Below, one piece after another: positions 42,357 to 52,835 of a stretch of 64,000 nucleotides of DNA (position 1 is the stretch's first letter; each line of letters starts with the position of its first letter). Source of the stretch: Pararoseomonas sp. SCSIO 73927 (GTDB lineage: Bacteria > Pseudomonadota > Alphaproteobacteria > Acetobacterales > Acetobacteraceae); the NCBI RefSeq assembly GCF_037040815.1, contig NZ_CP146232.1:2288501-2352500 (forward strand), given 5' to 3'. The notes under the pieces were generated by a model. That model saw nothing but the letters and a program-made list of their open reading frames with translations. It had not been told where the DNA came from and made no database searches. Position numbers and translations under genes: made by a program.

Positions 42357-43382
42357 CTACCCGCGCACCCGCCTGAGAAGGGGCGCGATCCCGTGCTCCA
42401 CCACTGGGATCAGGGCGGCGCCGATGAGCAGGCCGAGGATGCCGGAGATCGCGGCGCCGGCGAGCCATCCCAGGAAGGGGCCGATCGCCGGGACGGCGCC
42501 GGCAGCGGCGTGGGAGGCGGCTTCCGATAGGTGCGCGGGCCCGGCCAGGCCAAAGCCTTCCAGGCCGTGGATGATGATGCCCCCGCCGACCCAGACCATG
42601 GCGGCGGTGCCGATGATCGCGAGAAGCCGGAGGAGGACGGGCATGCCCCCGACAAGGGCGCGTCCGATGGCCCGGGTGACCGGGCGGAGGAGGCGGTCCG
42701 CCGCGGTGGGGGTGCCGTCGCGGCTGAGAGGGCCGGTGAGGGGGCGTTCGGCCCCGGCGAGGGCGAGGCCGGCGTCGTCCGCCTTCACGATGAGGGCCAC
42801 GCCGCCATAGACGAGGGCGGTGAGCGCCAGGCCGACCGCGGCGAGGATGGCGGCGCGGAAGAGGAAGGAGCCGTCCGGGATGCTGGCGAGGGAGATGGCC
42901 ATGATCTCGGCGGAGAGGATGAAGTCAGTCTGGATCGCGGACTGAACCTTCGCGTCCTCGAAGGCCTGGGGATCCTGCGGGGCCTGGCCGGTGACATGTT
43001 CCGGGCCGTGGGCGCCGTGGGGGTGGATGGCCTCGTAGACCTTCTCCGTGCCCTCGTAGCAGAGGTAGGCGCCGCCGAGCATGAGGATGGGCGTGATGGC
43101 CCAGGGGGCGACGGCGCTGAGGAGCAGCGCGGCGGGGAGAAGGAAGAGGAGCTTGTTGCGGAGCGAGCCGAGGGCGATGCGCCAGACGACCGGGAGCTCG
43201 CGGCTGGCGCTGAAGCCGGTGAGGTAGCGCGGGGTGACGGCGGCGTCGTCGATCACCACGCCGGCGGCCTTGGCGCCGGAGCGAGCGGCCTGGGCGGCCA
43301 CGTCGTCCAGCGAGGCGGCGGCAGCCTTGGCGAGGCCCGCCACGTCGTCCAGCAATGCGATCAGGCCCAGGCTCACGCGCAT
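42357..43382 (-). CDS. DUF808 (YedI-like) inner-membrane protein
   Basis: A 341-residue membrane protein. SLGLIALLDDVAGLAKAAAA and TPRYLTGFSASRELPVVWRI are the conserved DUF808 blocks, followed by several hydrophobic segments (KLLFLLPAALLLSAVAPWAI; LMLGGAYLCYEGTEKVYEAI). It is about the length of E. coli YedI. No function is established. It lies after the amt gene but a strong terminator stands between the two, so it is likely transcribed on its own. Confidence 0.9.
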   Translation of the reverse strand: MRVSLGLIALLDDVAGLAKAAAASLDDVAAQAARSGAKAAGVVIDDAAVTPRYLTGFSASRELPVVWRIALGSLRNKLLFLLPAALLLSAVAPWAITPILMLGGAYLCYEGTEKVYEAIHPHGAHGPEHVTGQAPQDPQAFEDAKVQSAIQTDFILSAEIMAISLASIPDGSFLFRAAILAAVGLALTALVYGGVALIVKADDAGLALAGAERPLTGPLSRDGTPTAADRLLRPVTRAIGRALVGGMPVLLRLLAIIGTAAMVWVGGGIIIHGLEGFGLAGPAHLSEAASHAAAGAVPAIGPFLGWLAGAAISGILGLLIGAALIPVVEHGIAPLLRRVRG

Positions 43383-43448
43383 CTCCTCCGCGGGTCCGGG
43401 GCGTTAACCGGTCGGGCAGCGCATCGTTGCCCGGGCCGGAACGTGAAA

Positions 43449-43476
43449 GGCCCCGGCGGATTGCTCCGCCGGGGCC
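43449..43476 (-). terminator. Rho-independent-type terminator after amt
   Basis: A perfect 12-bp stem (arm GGCCCCGGCGGA) with a four-base loop, GCAA on the minus strand, followed by TTTCAC. It starts 28 bases after the amt stop. The GCAA loop is a GNRA tetraloop, which adds stability. Confidence 0.85.
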
Positions 43477-43503
43477 TTCCGGTTCACGCCGATCCGGCTG
43501 GGA

Positions 43504-44862
43504 TCAGCCCAGGCGCTCGCCGTGGAGGGAGACGTCGAGGCCCTCGCGCTCCTCCTCCTCCGTCACGCGGAGGCCGACGATCACGTCCACGATCTTCAGC
43601 AGGATCCAGGTGGCGACCGCGGTGAAGACGAAGACCGCGACGGTGGCGATGGCCTGCTTTGTCAGCAGCTCGGCGCCGCCGACATAGGCGCCGTCCGGCA
43701 GCGCCGTCGTGGCCGTGAGCGGGCCGTAGGCGAAGACCCCCGTCAGCAGCGCGCCGACGATGCCGCAGAGGCCGTGCACGCCGAAGGCGTCCAGGCTGTC
43801 GTCGTAGCCGCACCAGTGCTTCAGCGCGGTGGCGCCCCAGAAGCCGGTGAGGCCGGCGACCACGCCGATGATCAGCGCCGGCCCGGGCAGGACGAAGCCG
43901 GCCGCCGGGGTGATGGCCACCAGCCCGGCCACGGCGCCGGAGATGACGCCGAGCACGGAGGGCTTGCCCTTCACGGCCCACTCCACGAACAGCCAGGCGA
44001 GCGCGGCGGCGGCAGCGGCGACCTGCGTGACGAGCATGGCCATGCCCGCGCGGCCGCCGGCGGCGCCGGCGGAGCCCGCGTTGAAGCCGAACCAGCCCAC
44101 CCAGAGGAGCGCGGCGCCGATCACGGCCAGCGCCAGGTTGAAGGGCGACATGTTGTCGTGCCCGTAGCCCACGCGCTTGCCGAGGACGATCGCGGCGACG
44201 AGGCCGGCCACGCCCGCATTGATGTGCACCACCGTGCCGCCCGCGAAGTCCGCGGCGCCGAGGTCGAAGATCCAGCCGTTCGGGTGCCACACCCAGTGCG
44301 CGACCGGGGCGTAGACGACGAGCATCCAGAGGACCGTGAAGAGCACCATGGCCGAGAACTTCATCCGGTCCGCGAAGGCGCCGGTGATGAGGGCCGGGGT
44401 GATGATCGCGAAGGTCATCTGGAACATCAGGAAGACCGTCTCGGGGATCGTGAAGGGCACCGCGTCGTCGCTCGTGCCGAGCGTGAAGGGCTTGTCCCAG
44501 TTCTCCGCGACGCCGCGCAGCAGCAGCTTCGAAAGGTCGCCGATGTAGGCGCCGCCCTCGCCGAAGGCGAGGCTGTAGCCGATCACCATCCACACGATCG
44601 TGGCGATCGCAGTAATGGAGAAGGACTGCATCATGGTGGACAGCACGTTCTTCTTGCGGACCATGCCGGCGTAGAAGAGCGCGAGGCCGGGGATCGTCAT
44701 CAGCAGGACGAGGGCGGTGGAGGTGAGCATCCAGGCGGTGTCGCCGGCGCTCACGGTCGCGGCCTCGGCGGCCGCGGGCGCGTCCTGGGCCAGGGCGGGG
44801 CCGGCCATCAGCAGGGCGGCGGCCGCGGCCATCCCCAGCCAGCGGCGGGTGTCGGGTCGCAT
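43504..44862 (-). CDS. amtB: Ammonium transporter (Amt family)
   Basis: A 452-residue ammonium channel with a signal peptide (RRWLGMAAAAALLMAGPALA) and eleven membrane segments. ALFYAGMVRKKNVLSTMMQS is the first conserved block, GGTVVHINAGVAGLVAAIVL carries the first pore His, and DDSLDAFGVHGLCGIVGALL the second (family His-Gly). AAGGAAA lies seven bases before the ATG at 44862; an upstream in-frame ATG at 44886 is less likely. It is co-transcribed with glnK, whose product blocks the channel when nitrogen is plentiful. Confidence 0.95.
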   Translation of the reverse strand: MRPDTRRWLGMAAAAALLMAGPALAQDAPAAAEAATVSAGDTAWMLTSTALVLLMTIPGLALFYAGMVRKKNVLSTMMQSFSITAIATIVWMVIGYSLAFGEGGAYIGDLSKLLLRGVAENWDKPFTLGTSDDAVPFTIPETVFLMFQMTFAIITPALITGAFADRMKFSAMVLFTVLWMLVVYAPVAHWVWHPNGWIFDLGAADFAGGTVVHINAGVAGLVAAIVLGKRVGYGHDNMSPFNLALAVIGAALLWVGWFGFNAGSAGAAGGRAGMAMLVTQVAAAAAALAWLFVEWAVKGKPSVLGVISGAVAGLVAITPAAGFVLPGPALIIGVVAGLTGFWGATALKHWCGYDDSLDAFGVHGLCGIVGALLTGVFAYGPLTATTALPDGAYVGGAELLTKQAIATVAVFVFTAVATWILLKIVDVIVGLRVTEEEEREGLDVSLHGERLG

Positions 44863-44903
44863 CGTCGTTTCCTTGTTCGTCAGCATCGTGTCCACGGTGT
44901 TCC

Positions 44904-46780
<1,877 letters not shown>

Positions 46781-46820
46781 GGGCGCGGGTCCGGCGGCGG
46801 GTCGCCCGGCTCTTCAGGAG

Positions 46821-46850
46821 CATGGGGGGCGCCTTGCGGCGCCCCCCATG
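46821..46850. terminator. Bidirectional terminator hairpin
   Basis: A perfect 13-bp stem (arm CATGGGGGGCGCC) with four-base loop TTGC (GCAA on the minus strand) lies between the convergent UbiH-like and alkaline phosphatase genes, 14 bases from the latter's stop. No T run follows. Stem and GCAA loop match the style of the amtB terminator. Confidence 0.8.
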
Positions 46851-46864
46851 CTGCCCAGAGTGGC

Positions 46865-48835
46865 TCAGACGAGGCGGAAGTCGCTCTCGCTGCTGGCGCT
46901 CAGCGCGTAGCTGTCGATGCGGAGCTGATCGCCCTCGCCGTAGGACACGATCAGGTCGTCGCCGACGCTCTCGCTCGCCTCCAGCAGGGCTTCGAAGTCG
47001 GCGAAAAGGCCGCCCTCGAAGACGATCCTGTCCTCGCCGCCGACGAAGTCCGTCACGCGGTCCGAGCCGGAGCCCGCGGCGAAGATGAAGACGTCGTCCC
47101 CGTCGCCGCCCGTCATCCGGTCGTCGCCCTCCCCGCCCGTCAGGCGGTCGTCGCCCGCGCCGCCGTCCAGCCGGTCCGCCCCCGCATCCGCGAGGAGGCG
47201 GTCATCCCCGTCGTTGCCGGTCAGGCGGTCGTCGCCCTCGCCGCCCATGAGGCGATCGTCGTCGGCCCCGCCGGCGATCCGGTCGTCCCCGTCGTCGCCG
47301 CGGAGGTGGTCGTCCCCGGCACCGCCGGTCATGCGGTCGGCGCCGACATTGCCGGCCAGCCGGTCGTCGCCGGCCCCGCCGTCCAGGCGGTCGTCCCCGG
47401 CACCGCCGTTCACCGCGTCGTCGCCCGCGCGCCCGGCGACGCGGTCGTTGCCCGCCCCGGCCTCGACGACGTCGTCATCACGGGTGCCGGTGAGGTCGTC
47501 GTCGCCCGGGGTGCCGCGGATGGTGCCGTCGTCCGGCTCCTCGGTCAGGGACAGCCCCATGGCCCGGGCGACCAGTTCCGCCACCGCCGTGTTGTCGATC
47601 ACGCCGTTGAACAGCTCCGCCCCCGCCCCGGTGGCGTAGAGCGGGACGTCCACCGCGGTGTGGCCGGTGGTGGTGAAGTCGATGCCGCCGCGCGCGTTCA
47701 GCACCGCGGCGAGGGCCGCGTAGGCAGCGTCCTCGTCCTCGGCGCCGAGGATCGTGCCGATCTCGGTGCCGGTGAGGGTGACGGTCCCGCCGGTGAGGTC
47801 GGAGACGACCGCGTTCACGGCCCCGACGACGGCGGCCTGGTCTGCATCCTCGCCCAGCGCGTCCACGGCCGCGAGGACGGCGGTGCCCATCGCCTCGTAG
47901 GTGGCCTGGAAGTCCTGGTAGATGGAGGGCAGCCGGTCGTTGCCGAGCTCCAGCGTCATGCCGCCCGTCTCGTGGTCGGCGACCGAGACGATCAGCGTGT
48001 CCGGGTGGGCCGCGACGTAGTCGAGCGCGACCTGCCAGGCCTTCTCGAAGGAGGCGGCGGAGTTGAACACGGTGCCGGCGTCGTTGGCGTGGCCCCAGGT
48101 GTCGGTGCCCTCCTCCTCGACGAAGAGGAAGAAGCCGTCCTCGTCGTTCCCCAGGACGCCGAGCGCCGCCTCCATCATCTCCGCGAGCGACGGCTCGCCG
48201 TTCGGCCGCTCGCCGGGCGCGCCGCCGCCGATCGGGGCCACCATGTCCTCGTCGTTGAACAGGCCGAGCAGCTTGTCGCCGCCGTAGCCCGAGAGCTCGG
48301 CGCCGGTCTGCACGAGGTCGAAGCCGGCGTCCTGGGCCTCCTGCAGCGTGGTCCTGTTGTCGCCGTCGGCGTCCAGCTCGAAGGCCGCGCGGCCGCCGCC
48401 GAGGATGACGTCGAGGTCGCCGTTGTCGATGTACTCCTGGGTGATCGCGCCGGCGTTGCTGCGGTTGGCGTTGCTCGCGGCGAAGGCGGCCGGGGAGGCG
48501 TCCCAGATGGCGGCGGTGCTGACGATGCCCGTGGCCTTGCCCGCGGCGCTGGCGATGTCGAGCACGGAGGTGACCGGGTTGCCCTCGGCGTCCACGCCGA
48601 CGCCGCCGTTGAAGGTCTTCACGCCGGTGGCGTAGGCGGTGGCGGAGGCGGCGGAATCGGTGACGGGGTTGTTCGCGGATTCCGTGTGCACCTGGACCCT
48701 GAGGTAGTCGGACCAGACGGGGTCTTCGGCGCCCTCGCCCTTGAACCAGCGGTAGCCGGTGTCGGCGGCCGGGCCGAAGCCGTCGGGCAGAAGGAAGATG
48801 ACGTTCCTGGCGACGGGCGGGGTGCTCTCGGACAT
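46865..48835 (-). CDS. Alkaline phosphatase with C-terminal RTX calcium-binding repeats
   Basis: A 656-residue secreted phosphatase. Residues 1-430 are an alkaline phosphatase domain: NVIFLLPDGFGPAADTG with metal Asp, TDSAASATAYATGVKT with nucleophile Ser61, EEGTDTWGHANDAG, VSVADHETGGMTLELGND and TGHTAVDVPLYATG with metal-binding His/Asp. Residues about 438-583 hold some 15 nonapeptide repeats of the type GGAGDDRLD, which fold on Ca2+. The last 70 residues (DRVTDFVGGEDRIVFEGGLF onward) look like a type I secretion tail. There is no N-terminal signal peptide, in line with type I export. AAAGGAACG precedes the ATG. No secretion genes are nearby. Confidence 0.93.
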   Translation of the reverse strand: MSESTPPVARNVIFLLPDGFGPAADTGYRWFKGEGAEDPVWSDYLRVQVHTESANNPVTDSAASATAYATGVKTFNGGVGVDAEGNPVTSVLDIASAAGKATGIVSTAAIWDASPAAFAASNANRSNAGAITQEYIDNGDLDVILGGGRAAFELDADGDNRTTLQEAQDAGFDLVQTGAELSGYGGDKLLGLFNDEDMVAPIGGGAPGERPNGEPSLAEMMEAALGVLGNDEDGFFLFVEEEGTDTWGHANDAGTVFNSAASFEKAWQVALDYVAAHPDTLIVSVADHETGGMTLELGNDRLPSIYQDFQATYEAMGTAVLAAVDALGEDADQAAVVGAVNAVVSDLTGGTVTLTGTEIGTILGAEDEDAAYAALAAVLNARGGIDFTTTGHTAVDVPLYATGAGAELFNGVIDNTAVAELVARAMGLSLTEEPDDGTIRGTPGDDDLTGTRDDDVVEAGAGNDRVAGRAGDDAVNGGAGDDRLDGGAGDDRLAGNVGADRMTGGAGDDHLRGDDGDDRIAGGADDDRLMGGEGDDRLTGNDGDDRLLADAGADRLDGGAGDDRLTGGEGDDRMTGGDGDDVFIFAAGSGSDRVTDFVGGEDRIVFEGGLFADFEALLEASESVGDDLIVSYGEGDQLRIDSYALSASSESDFRLV

Positions 48836-49010
48836 GGAAGGCGTTCCTTTCGGGGGATTTCTGTCGGGAGGGCGAAGCGGGGGGAGGCGCGCTTCGGGCG
48901 GGCACGTCCCTCCCGGTGGGAGGGTGCCGCGGAGGATGGAACGGAGATCCCGGGGACGGACCGATTGTTAGGGACGGGAAATTGCGGCGTCGAATTAAGA
49001 AACTGAGGAC

Positions 49011-49033
49011 CTATGATGAATTCGGCATCATAG
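49011..49033. promoter_or_regulatory. Perfect dyad in an AT-richer gap (48836-49185)
   Basis: CTATGATG (49011-49018) and CATCATAG (49026-49033) form a perfect 8-bp dyad with a 7-base spacer. The 350-base gap around it lacks a gene; its middle part (about 48965-49085) is the least GC-rich stretch of the window, which fits a control region for the phosphatase gene or a small acquired piece. No Pho-box-like repeat was seen. Confidence 0.5.
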
Positions 49034-49185
49034 CCGCGTGATTTACAAAGCCGGTTATTGCGCCGGTATTTGCCTTACGGCCGCTGGGAACGATGCAGCA
49101 CCTTACCGCAACTTGCGAGAAAACCGGGCGACCAGGGAGGTTTGTTGCCGAGAGGCGTGCCCGGCCGGCTGCCCCGGCCGGCCTG

Positions 49186-50043
49186 TCAGGGCCTGCGGAA
49201 CAGGAAAACGCGGCCGTCCCAGAGGGTGAAGGCGTCTGTGCCGTTGGCGGCGAGGTGCCAGCCGCCCCTTGCGGCCCAGCTCGCGGCGTCGGCGCGGTCG
49301 GCCGCGGGGTCGTTGCGGTAGGAGAGGTTCAGGATCACGAGGGCGCCGCCGGGGCGGAGGAGGCGGGCGGCATCCTCCATATGCCGTTCGGCGATGCCGG
49401 CCTGGACGAGGTAGGGGAAGCTGTCCACGGCGAGGACCAGGTCGAAGGCGCCGCCGGGCTGGTCCGCGAGGCCGGTGCCGGGGGTGGTGGCGAAGCGGAG
49501 GTTGGGGAGGTTGCCGTGGCGGCGGCGGGCCTCGTCCACCATGCCCTGCGAGACGTCGAGGCCGAGGACGCTAAGGCAGAGGGGGGCGAGGGCGGCGGCG
49601 ACGCGGCCGATGCCGCAGCCGAGGTCGAGGACGTCCTTGTCCGGGGCGATCAGGGTTTCGGATCGGAGCCAGGACAGGATCTCGTCCGTCGCGGCGGCGA
49701 GGATGGCGGGGTCGTTCAGAGAATAGGCGGCGACGCTGGCCTCCGGCGCGCGGGCGACGGCGCGGTCGAAGACCTTCGCAATGGTGGCGACCGCGGCCTC
49801 GGGGGTGGTGTCCGCCGGGTCGTGGTCCACCTCGGCCTCGCGGAGCATCGTGGCGAGGGACTGCAGCGCCTCGCCTCGGGCGGCGAGGGCCTGCAGGCGG
49901 TCCCAGGCGGGATTCCCGGGCGCTTCGTGCGGGGCGAGCTGGGCGGGGATCCCTTCGGGCGGGGTGCCGGCGAGCAGGAGGCGGGCGAGGGCCACCTCCG
50001 GGGAGAGGCGGCCGGCGAGGCAGAGGGCGACGGGGTCGCTCAT
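49186..50043 (-). CDS. Class I SAM-dependent methyltransferase, end of glycan-type operon
   Basis: A 285-residue methyltransferase. The N-terminal 120 residues are helical and lack a recognised domain (ALCLAGRLSPEVALARLLLA). The C-terminal domain has motif I KDVLDLGCGIGRVAAALAP, then LSVLGLDVSQGMVDEARRRH, and FDLVLAVDSFPYLVQAG as motif II. It closes the six-gene operon and overlaps the upstream acetyltransferase stop (ATGA). The substrate, sugar or amino group, is not evident. Confidence 0.85.
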   Translation of the reverse strand: MSDPVALCLAGRLSPEVALARLLLAGTPPEGIPAQLAPHEAPGNPAWDRLQALAARGEALQSLATMLREAEVDHDPADTTPEAAVATIAKVFDRAVARAPEASVAAYSLNDPAILAAATDEILSWLRSETLIAPDKDVLDLGCGIGRVAAALAPLCLSVLGLDVSQGMVDEARRRHGNLPNLRFATTPGTGLADQPGGAFDLVLAVDSFPYLVQAGIAERHMEDAARLLRPGGALVILNLSYRNDPAADRADAASWAARGGWHLAANGTDAFTLWDGRVFLFRRP

Positions 50044-51029
50044 GCGCGCGTCAGGCGGCGCCCGGTGTTCACGCGGTCCCCCGCGCCCCAGGCATATTTG
50101 TAGGGCTCGGCGCCGCGCAGGAAGTGGATCTCGCGCAGGCCCTCCGTCACGGCGGACTCGATGAGGTGGCCGAGGAGGAGGGTGCCGGGGCTCTCGAAGG
50201 CACGGGCCTCGTCGAAGCCGCCGATGTAGAGGTGCAGGCGGCCGGGGCCAGCGAGGGTGTGGAAGACCGCCGCGATCTCCCCGCCGATCTTCAGGGCGTG
50301 GAGGCGGAGGGCGCCGGCGGCCTGGAGCTCGGGCAGGGCGGCGCGGTGGAAGGCGAGGACGGACGGGTCGGCGAGCACGCCGCCCTTTTCCCCCTTTCGT
50401 GTCCAGCGGGACTGGTGAAGGGCGACGAGGCGTTCCCAGAGGGCGGGGACTTCGTCGAGCCTGGCCGTGGTGGCGGACCAGCCCCCGGCGCGCTCGGCGC
50501 GGTGGCGGGACATGCGGAGCTTGCGGAGGGTGTTGGAGGGGACGGGGCCGCGCAGGGCCTCGACGCTGTCAGGGAGGGCGAGGACGGGGCAGGGCTCGCC
50601 GGACCAGGTCTCAGCGCGCCAGCCCTCGGGCGGGGCGGCGGCGAGGAGGGCGGCGTCGGGGGGGAGGTCGGGGAGGTCGCAGGGGCCCGTCTCGTTCGCC
50701 AGGGCGGTGGCGAGGAGGTGGGTGACGGCATCCGGCGGGGCTTCGGGGTCGAGCAGGGCATCGGTGTAGTCGGTGATGCCGACGCCCATGGGGAGGAGCT
50801 TGGCGGTGCCGTTCTCCTCCAGGCGATAGAGGGGGAGGAGGGCGCGGAGGGTGCCGCCGCCGTCGCGCAGGGTGGCGATGCGGGGGTGGCGGGTGCCGAA
50901 GACGCTCCACCACGGGAGGAGCCAGGCGGGAGCCTGGAAGGGGCGGGCGCCGGCGCGGCGCCAGAGGGCGTCCCACTCCTCGCGGAGGGCGGGGATGGCC
51001 TCGTTCGTGGTGATCAGGTCGTGGCGCAT
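50040..51029 (-). CDS. GNAT/BioF2-like acyltransferase (CelD type)
   Basis: A 329-residue acyltransferase of the double-GNAT, CelD/FemAB-like group. LREEWDALWRRAGARPFQAP and AWLLPWWSVFGTRHPRIATL form the N-terminal half; the C-terminal half has LHALKIGGEIAAVFHTLAG then LHLYIGGFDEARAFESPGTL and LREIHFLRGAEPYKYAWGAG, typical of this group in exopolysaccharide and glycan loci. It would acylate an amino sugar, for which the deacetylase two genes upstream could free the amine. It overlaps the glycosyltransferase gene by 16 bases. Confidence 0.86.
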   Translation of the reverse strand: MRHDLITTNEAIPALREEWDALWRRAGARPFQAPAWLLPWWSVFGTRHPRIATLRDGGGTLRALLPLYRLEENGTAKLLPMGVGITDYTDALLDPEAPPDAVTHLLATALANETGPCDLPDLPPDAALLAAAPPEGWRAETWSGEPCPVLALPDSVEALRGPVPSNTLRKLRMSRHRAERAGGWSATTARLDEVPALWERLVALHQSRWTRKGEKGGVLADPSVLAFHRAALPELQAAGALRLHALKIGGEIAAVFHTLAGPGRLHLYIGGFDEARAFESPGTLLLGHLIESAVTEGLREIHFLRGAEPYKYAWGAGDRVNTGRRLTRA

Positions 51030-52057
51030 AGCTGTCTGTAGAGGGCGATGTAATCGGCGGCCATGCGGGTGCGGGAGAAGCGGGCGCGGGCGGTGGCGCG
51101 AATCGCTTCGCGGTCCAGGGTTGCGGTGAGGGGAATGGCGTCGGCCATCTCGGCGGCGTCGTTCACGAGGAGGCCGGTGGCGCCGTGCTCCACGACTTCG
51201 GGCAGGGCGCCGGAGCGGAAGGCGATGACGGGGGTGCCGCAGGCCGCGGCCTCCATGGCGACGAGGGAGCTGGTCTCGGGCGCGGTGCTGGGGACCAGGA
51301 GGCAGCTTGCGGCGGCCAGCAGGCGACGCTTCCGCGCAAAGGCGAGGGGGCCGAGGAAGCGGCGGCGTTCGTCCAGGCGGGGCTGGATCCTGTCCGCGAA
51401 GAAGGCCTCGTGGGCGGGGTAGGGGAAGACAGCGCCGCCGATGAGGAGGGGGATGCCGGCGCGGTGGGCGGCTTCCAGCGCGTGGTGCTGGCCCTTTTCC
51501 TCGCAGATGCGGCCGAGGGTGAGGGCGTAGGTCCGGGGGGCGTGGCGGGCGGCGGCCAGTTCGTCCACCGGGACGCCGTTCGGGATGGGGGGGAGGACGG
51601 CGGTGCAGCCCGGCGGCAGGGCGGCGTGCTGGGCGGCGGAGACGGCGTGGAGCCAGGTGCGCGGGCGCACGGGGGCGAGGGCGGGGGCGGTGTACCAGCC
51701 CGGCGGCAGATGCAGCGTGGCGAGGACCGGCGGGCCGGGGGGCGGGAGGTAGGCGTGGAAATCGATGCCGTGCATGTGGACCGCGTCCACCCGCTCCTCC
51801 GCCAACGTGGCGGCGATGGCCTCGGCGGTGGCGCGCTGGGCGCGGGCGATGGCGGCCTCGTCCAGCGGGCCGACCGGAGGGGGGATCGGGCGGAGCCGGC
51901 CGGCGGTGGCCGAGCCCTCCTGCGCGATGACGATGGAGCGGTGGCCGGCGGCGTGGAGGGCGTGGTCCAGGGTGGAGAGGACCTGTTCCGCGCCGCCGAC
52001 GGAATCGGGGCCGACGGGGGCGAGGGGGTAGGCGACGGAGAGGATCGTGAGGGTCAT
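51014..52057 (-). CDS. Glycosyltransferase family 4 protein
   Basis: A 347-residue GT4 enzyme. YPLAPVGPDSVGGAEQVLST has the GGAE acceptor-side loop; VDAVHMHGIDFHAYLPPPGP follows; the donor domain holds TYALTLGRICEEKGQHHALE and STAPETSSLVAMEAAACGTP, the E-x7-E region. This resembles the GlcNAc or mannose transferases that act before PIG-L-type deacetylases in mycothiol or bacillithiol synthesis, but the match is general. Start ATG 52057 overlaps the deacetylase stop. Confidence 0.88.
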   Translation of the reverse strand: MTLTILSVAYPLAPVGPDSVGGAEQVLSTLDHALHAAGHRSIVIAQEGSATAGRLRPIPPPVGPLDEAAIARAQRATAEAIAATLAEERVDAVHMHGIDFHAYLPPPGPPVLATLHLPPGWYTAPALAPVRPRTWLHAVSAAQHAALPPGCTAVLPPIPNGVPVDELAAARHAPRTYALTLGRICEEKGQHHALEAAHRAGIPLLIGGAVFPYPAHEAFFADRIQPRLDERRRFLGPLAFARKRRLLAAASCLLVPSTAPETSSLVAMEAAACGTPVIAFRSGALPEVVEHGATGLLVNDAAEMADAIPLTATLDREAIRATARARFSRTRMAADYIALYRQLCATT

Positions 52058-52794
52058 TCCGCGAGGGCGTCGCGTGCGGCGGCGGCGAGGGCCTGCCAGC
52101 GGGGGAAGTCGAGGCCCCAGCCGTGGCGCTCATAGAGGGGCTGGCCGGGGTGGGGCGGGGCGGTGAAATCGTGGGCGGGGGCGGGGCGGAAGCGTTCCTG
52201 CGCGACGGGGAATTGCGCGAGGGTGGATCGCTGCGTGGTGAAGGCGGCGAGCATGGCGCGCTTGCGGGCCCGTTCCTCCGGCGTGAGGTCGAGGGTGGTC
52301 GCTTCCGGGCCGGGGAGGAAGGTGGCGAGGGCCCAGCCCTGCTCGGCGGCGTGGTAGAGCGGGAACTCGACGAGGGTCTCGATGCCGGCGAGGCGCGCGG
52401 CGGCGGCGGTGATGAGGGCGGTGGCGTCGTGGTCGGGGTGGCCGCCCTCGTAGGCGTGGGTGAGGATGGCCTGTGCGCCGTGCTCTTGCAGCACCGCCGC
52501 GAGGGCGCGGGCGAGTTCGGGCATGGCGTGGGCGGCGCCCTGGTCGGCGGCGCCGAGGGTGGTGCGCTGTGCGTGGACGCCGCCGATGGAGAGGGCCGCT
52601 TGCAGTTCGTGGGCGCGGGCCTCGGCGTAGGTCCCGGCGGTGGCGAAGCCGGCGGCGTTGGCGTCCGCGAGGTTTCGCGGGGCACCGTCCGTCACCTGCA
52701 CGATGAGGAGGTTGCGGAAGAGGGGGAGGACGGCGCCGGCGGCCAGGGTCTCGTCATCGGGATGCGCGATGACGAGAGCCGCCGGCGCCTCCAC
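52054..52794 (-). CDS. PIG-L (LmbE-like) N-acetyl sugar deacetylase
   Basis: A zinc hydrolase of 246 residues or slightly more. ALVIAHPDDETLAAGAVLPL holds the HPDDE metal/catalytic motif and LTHAYEGGHPDHDATALITA the second zinc-ligand motif (H-P-D-H). The family removes acetyl groups from GlcNAc-type groups on lipids or small molecules. GTG at 52794 is chosen. No ATG or GTG lies between it and the upstream stop, but the frame could begin at a CTG at 52839 that would overlap that stop like the other junctions in this operon (LTTRDLLARLAARAP would be the extra start). Confidence 0.85.
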   Translation of the reverse strand: MEAPAALVIAHPDDETLAAGAVLPLFRNLLIVQVTDGAPRNLADANAAGFATAGTYAEARAHELQAALSIGGVHAQRTTLGAADQGAAHAMPELARALAAVLQEHGAQAILTHAYEGGHPDHDATALITAAAARLAGIETLVEFPLYHAAEQGWALATFLPGPEATTLDLTPEERARKRAMLAAFTTQRSTLAQFPVAQERFRPAPAHDFTAPPHPGQPLYERHGWGLDFPRWQALAAAARDALAE

Positions 52795-52835
52795 CGGCGC
52801 GCGCGCGGCGAGGCGCGCGAGCAGGTCTCGCGTGG

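Noticed and set aside
47085..47520. Regularly spaced direct repeats that look CRISPR-like
   Set aside because: The period is 27 bp and in frame with GGxGxDxxx nonapeptides of the phosphatase; these are RTX repeats, with no constant repeat plus unique spacers.
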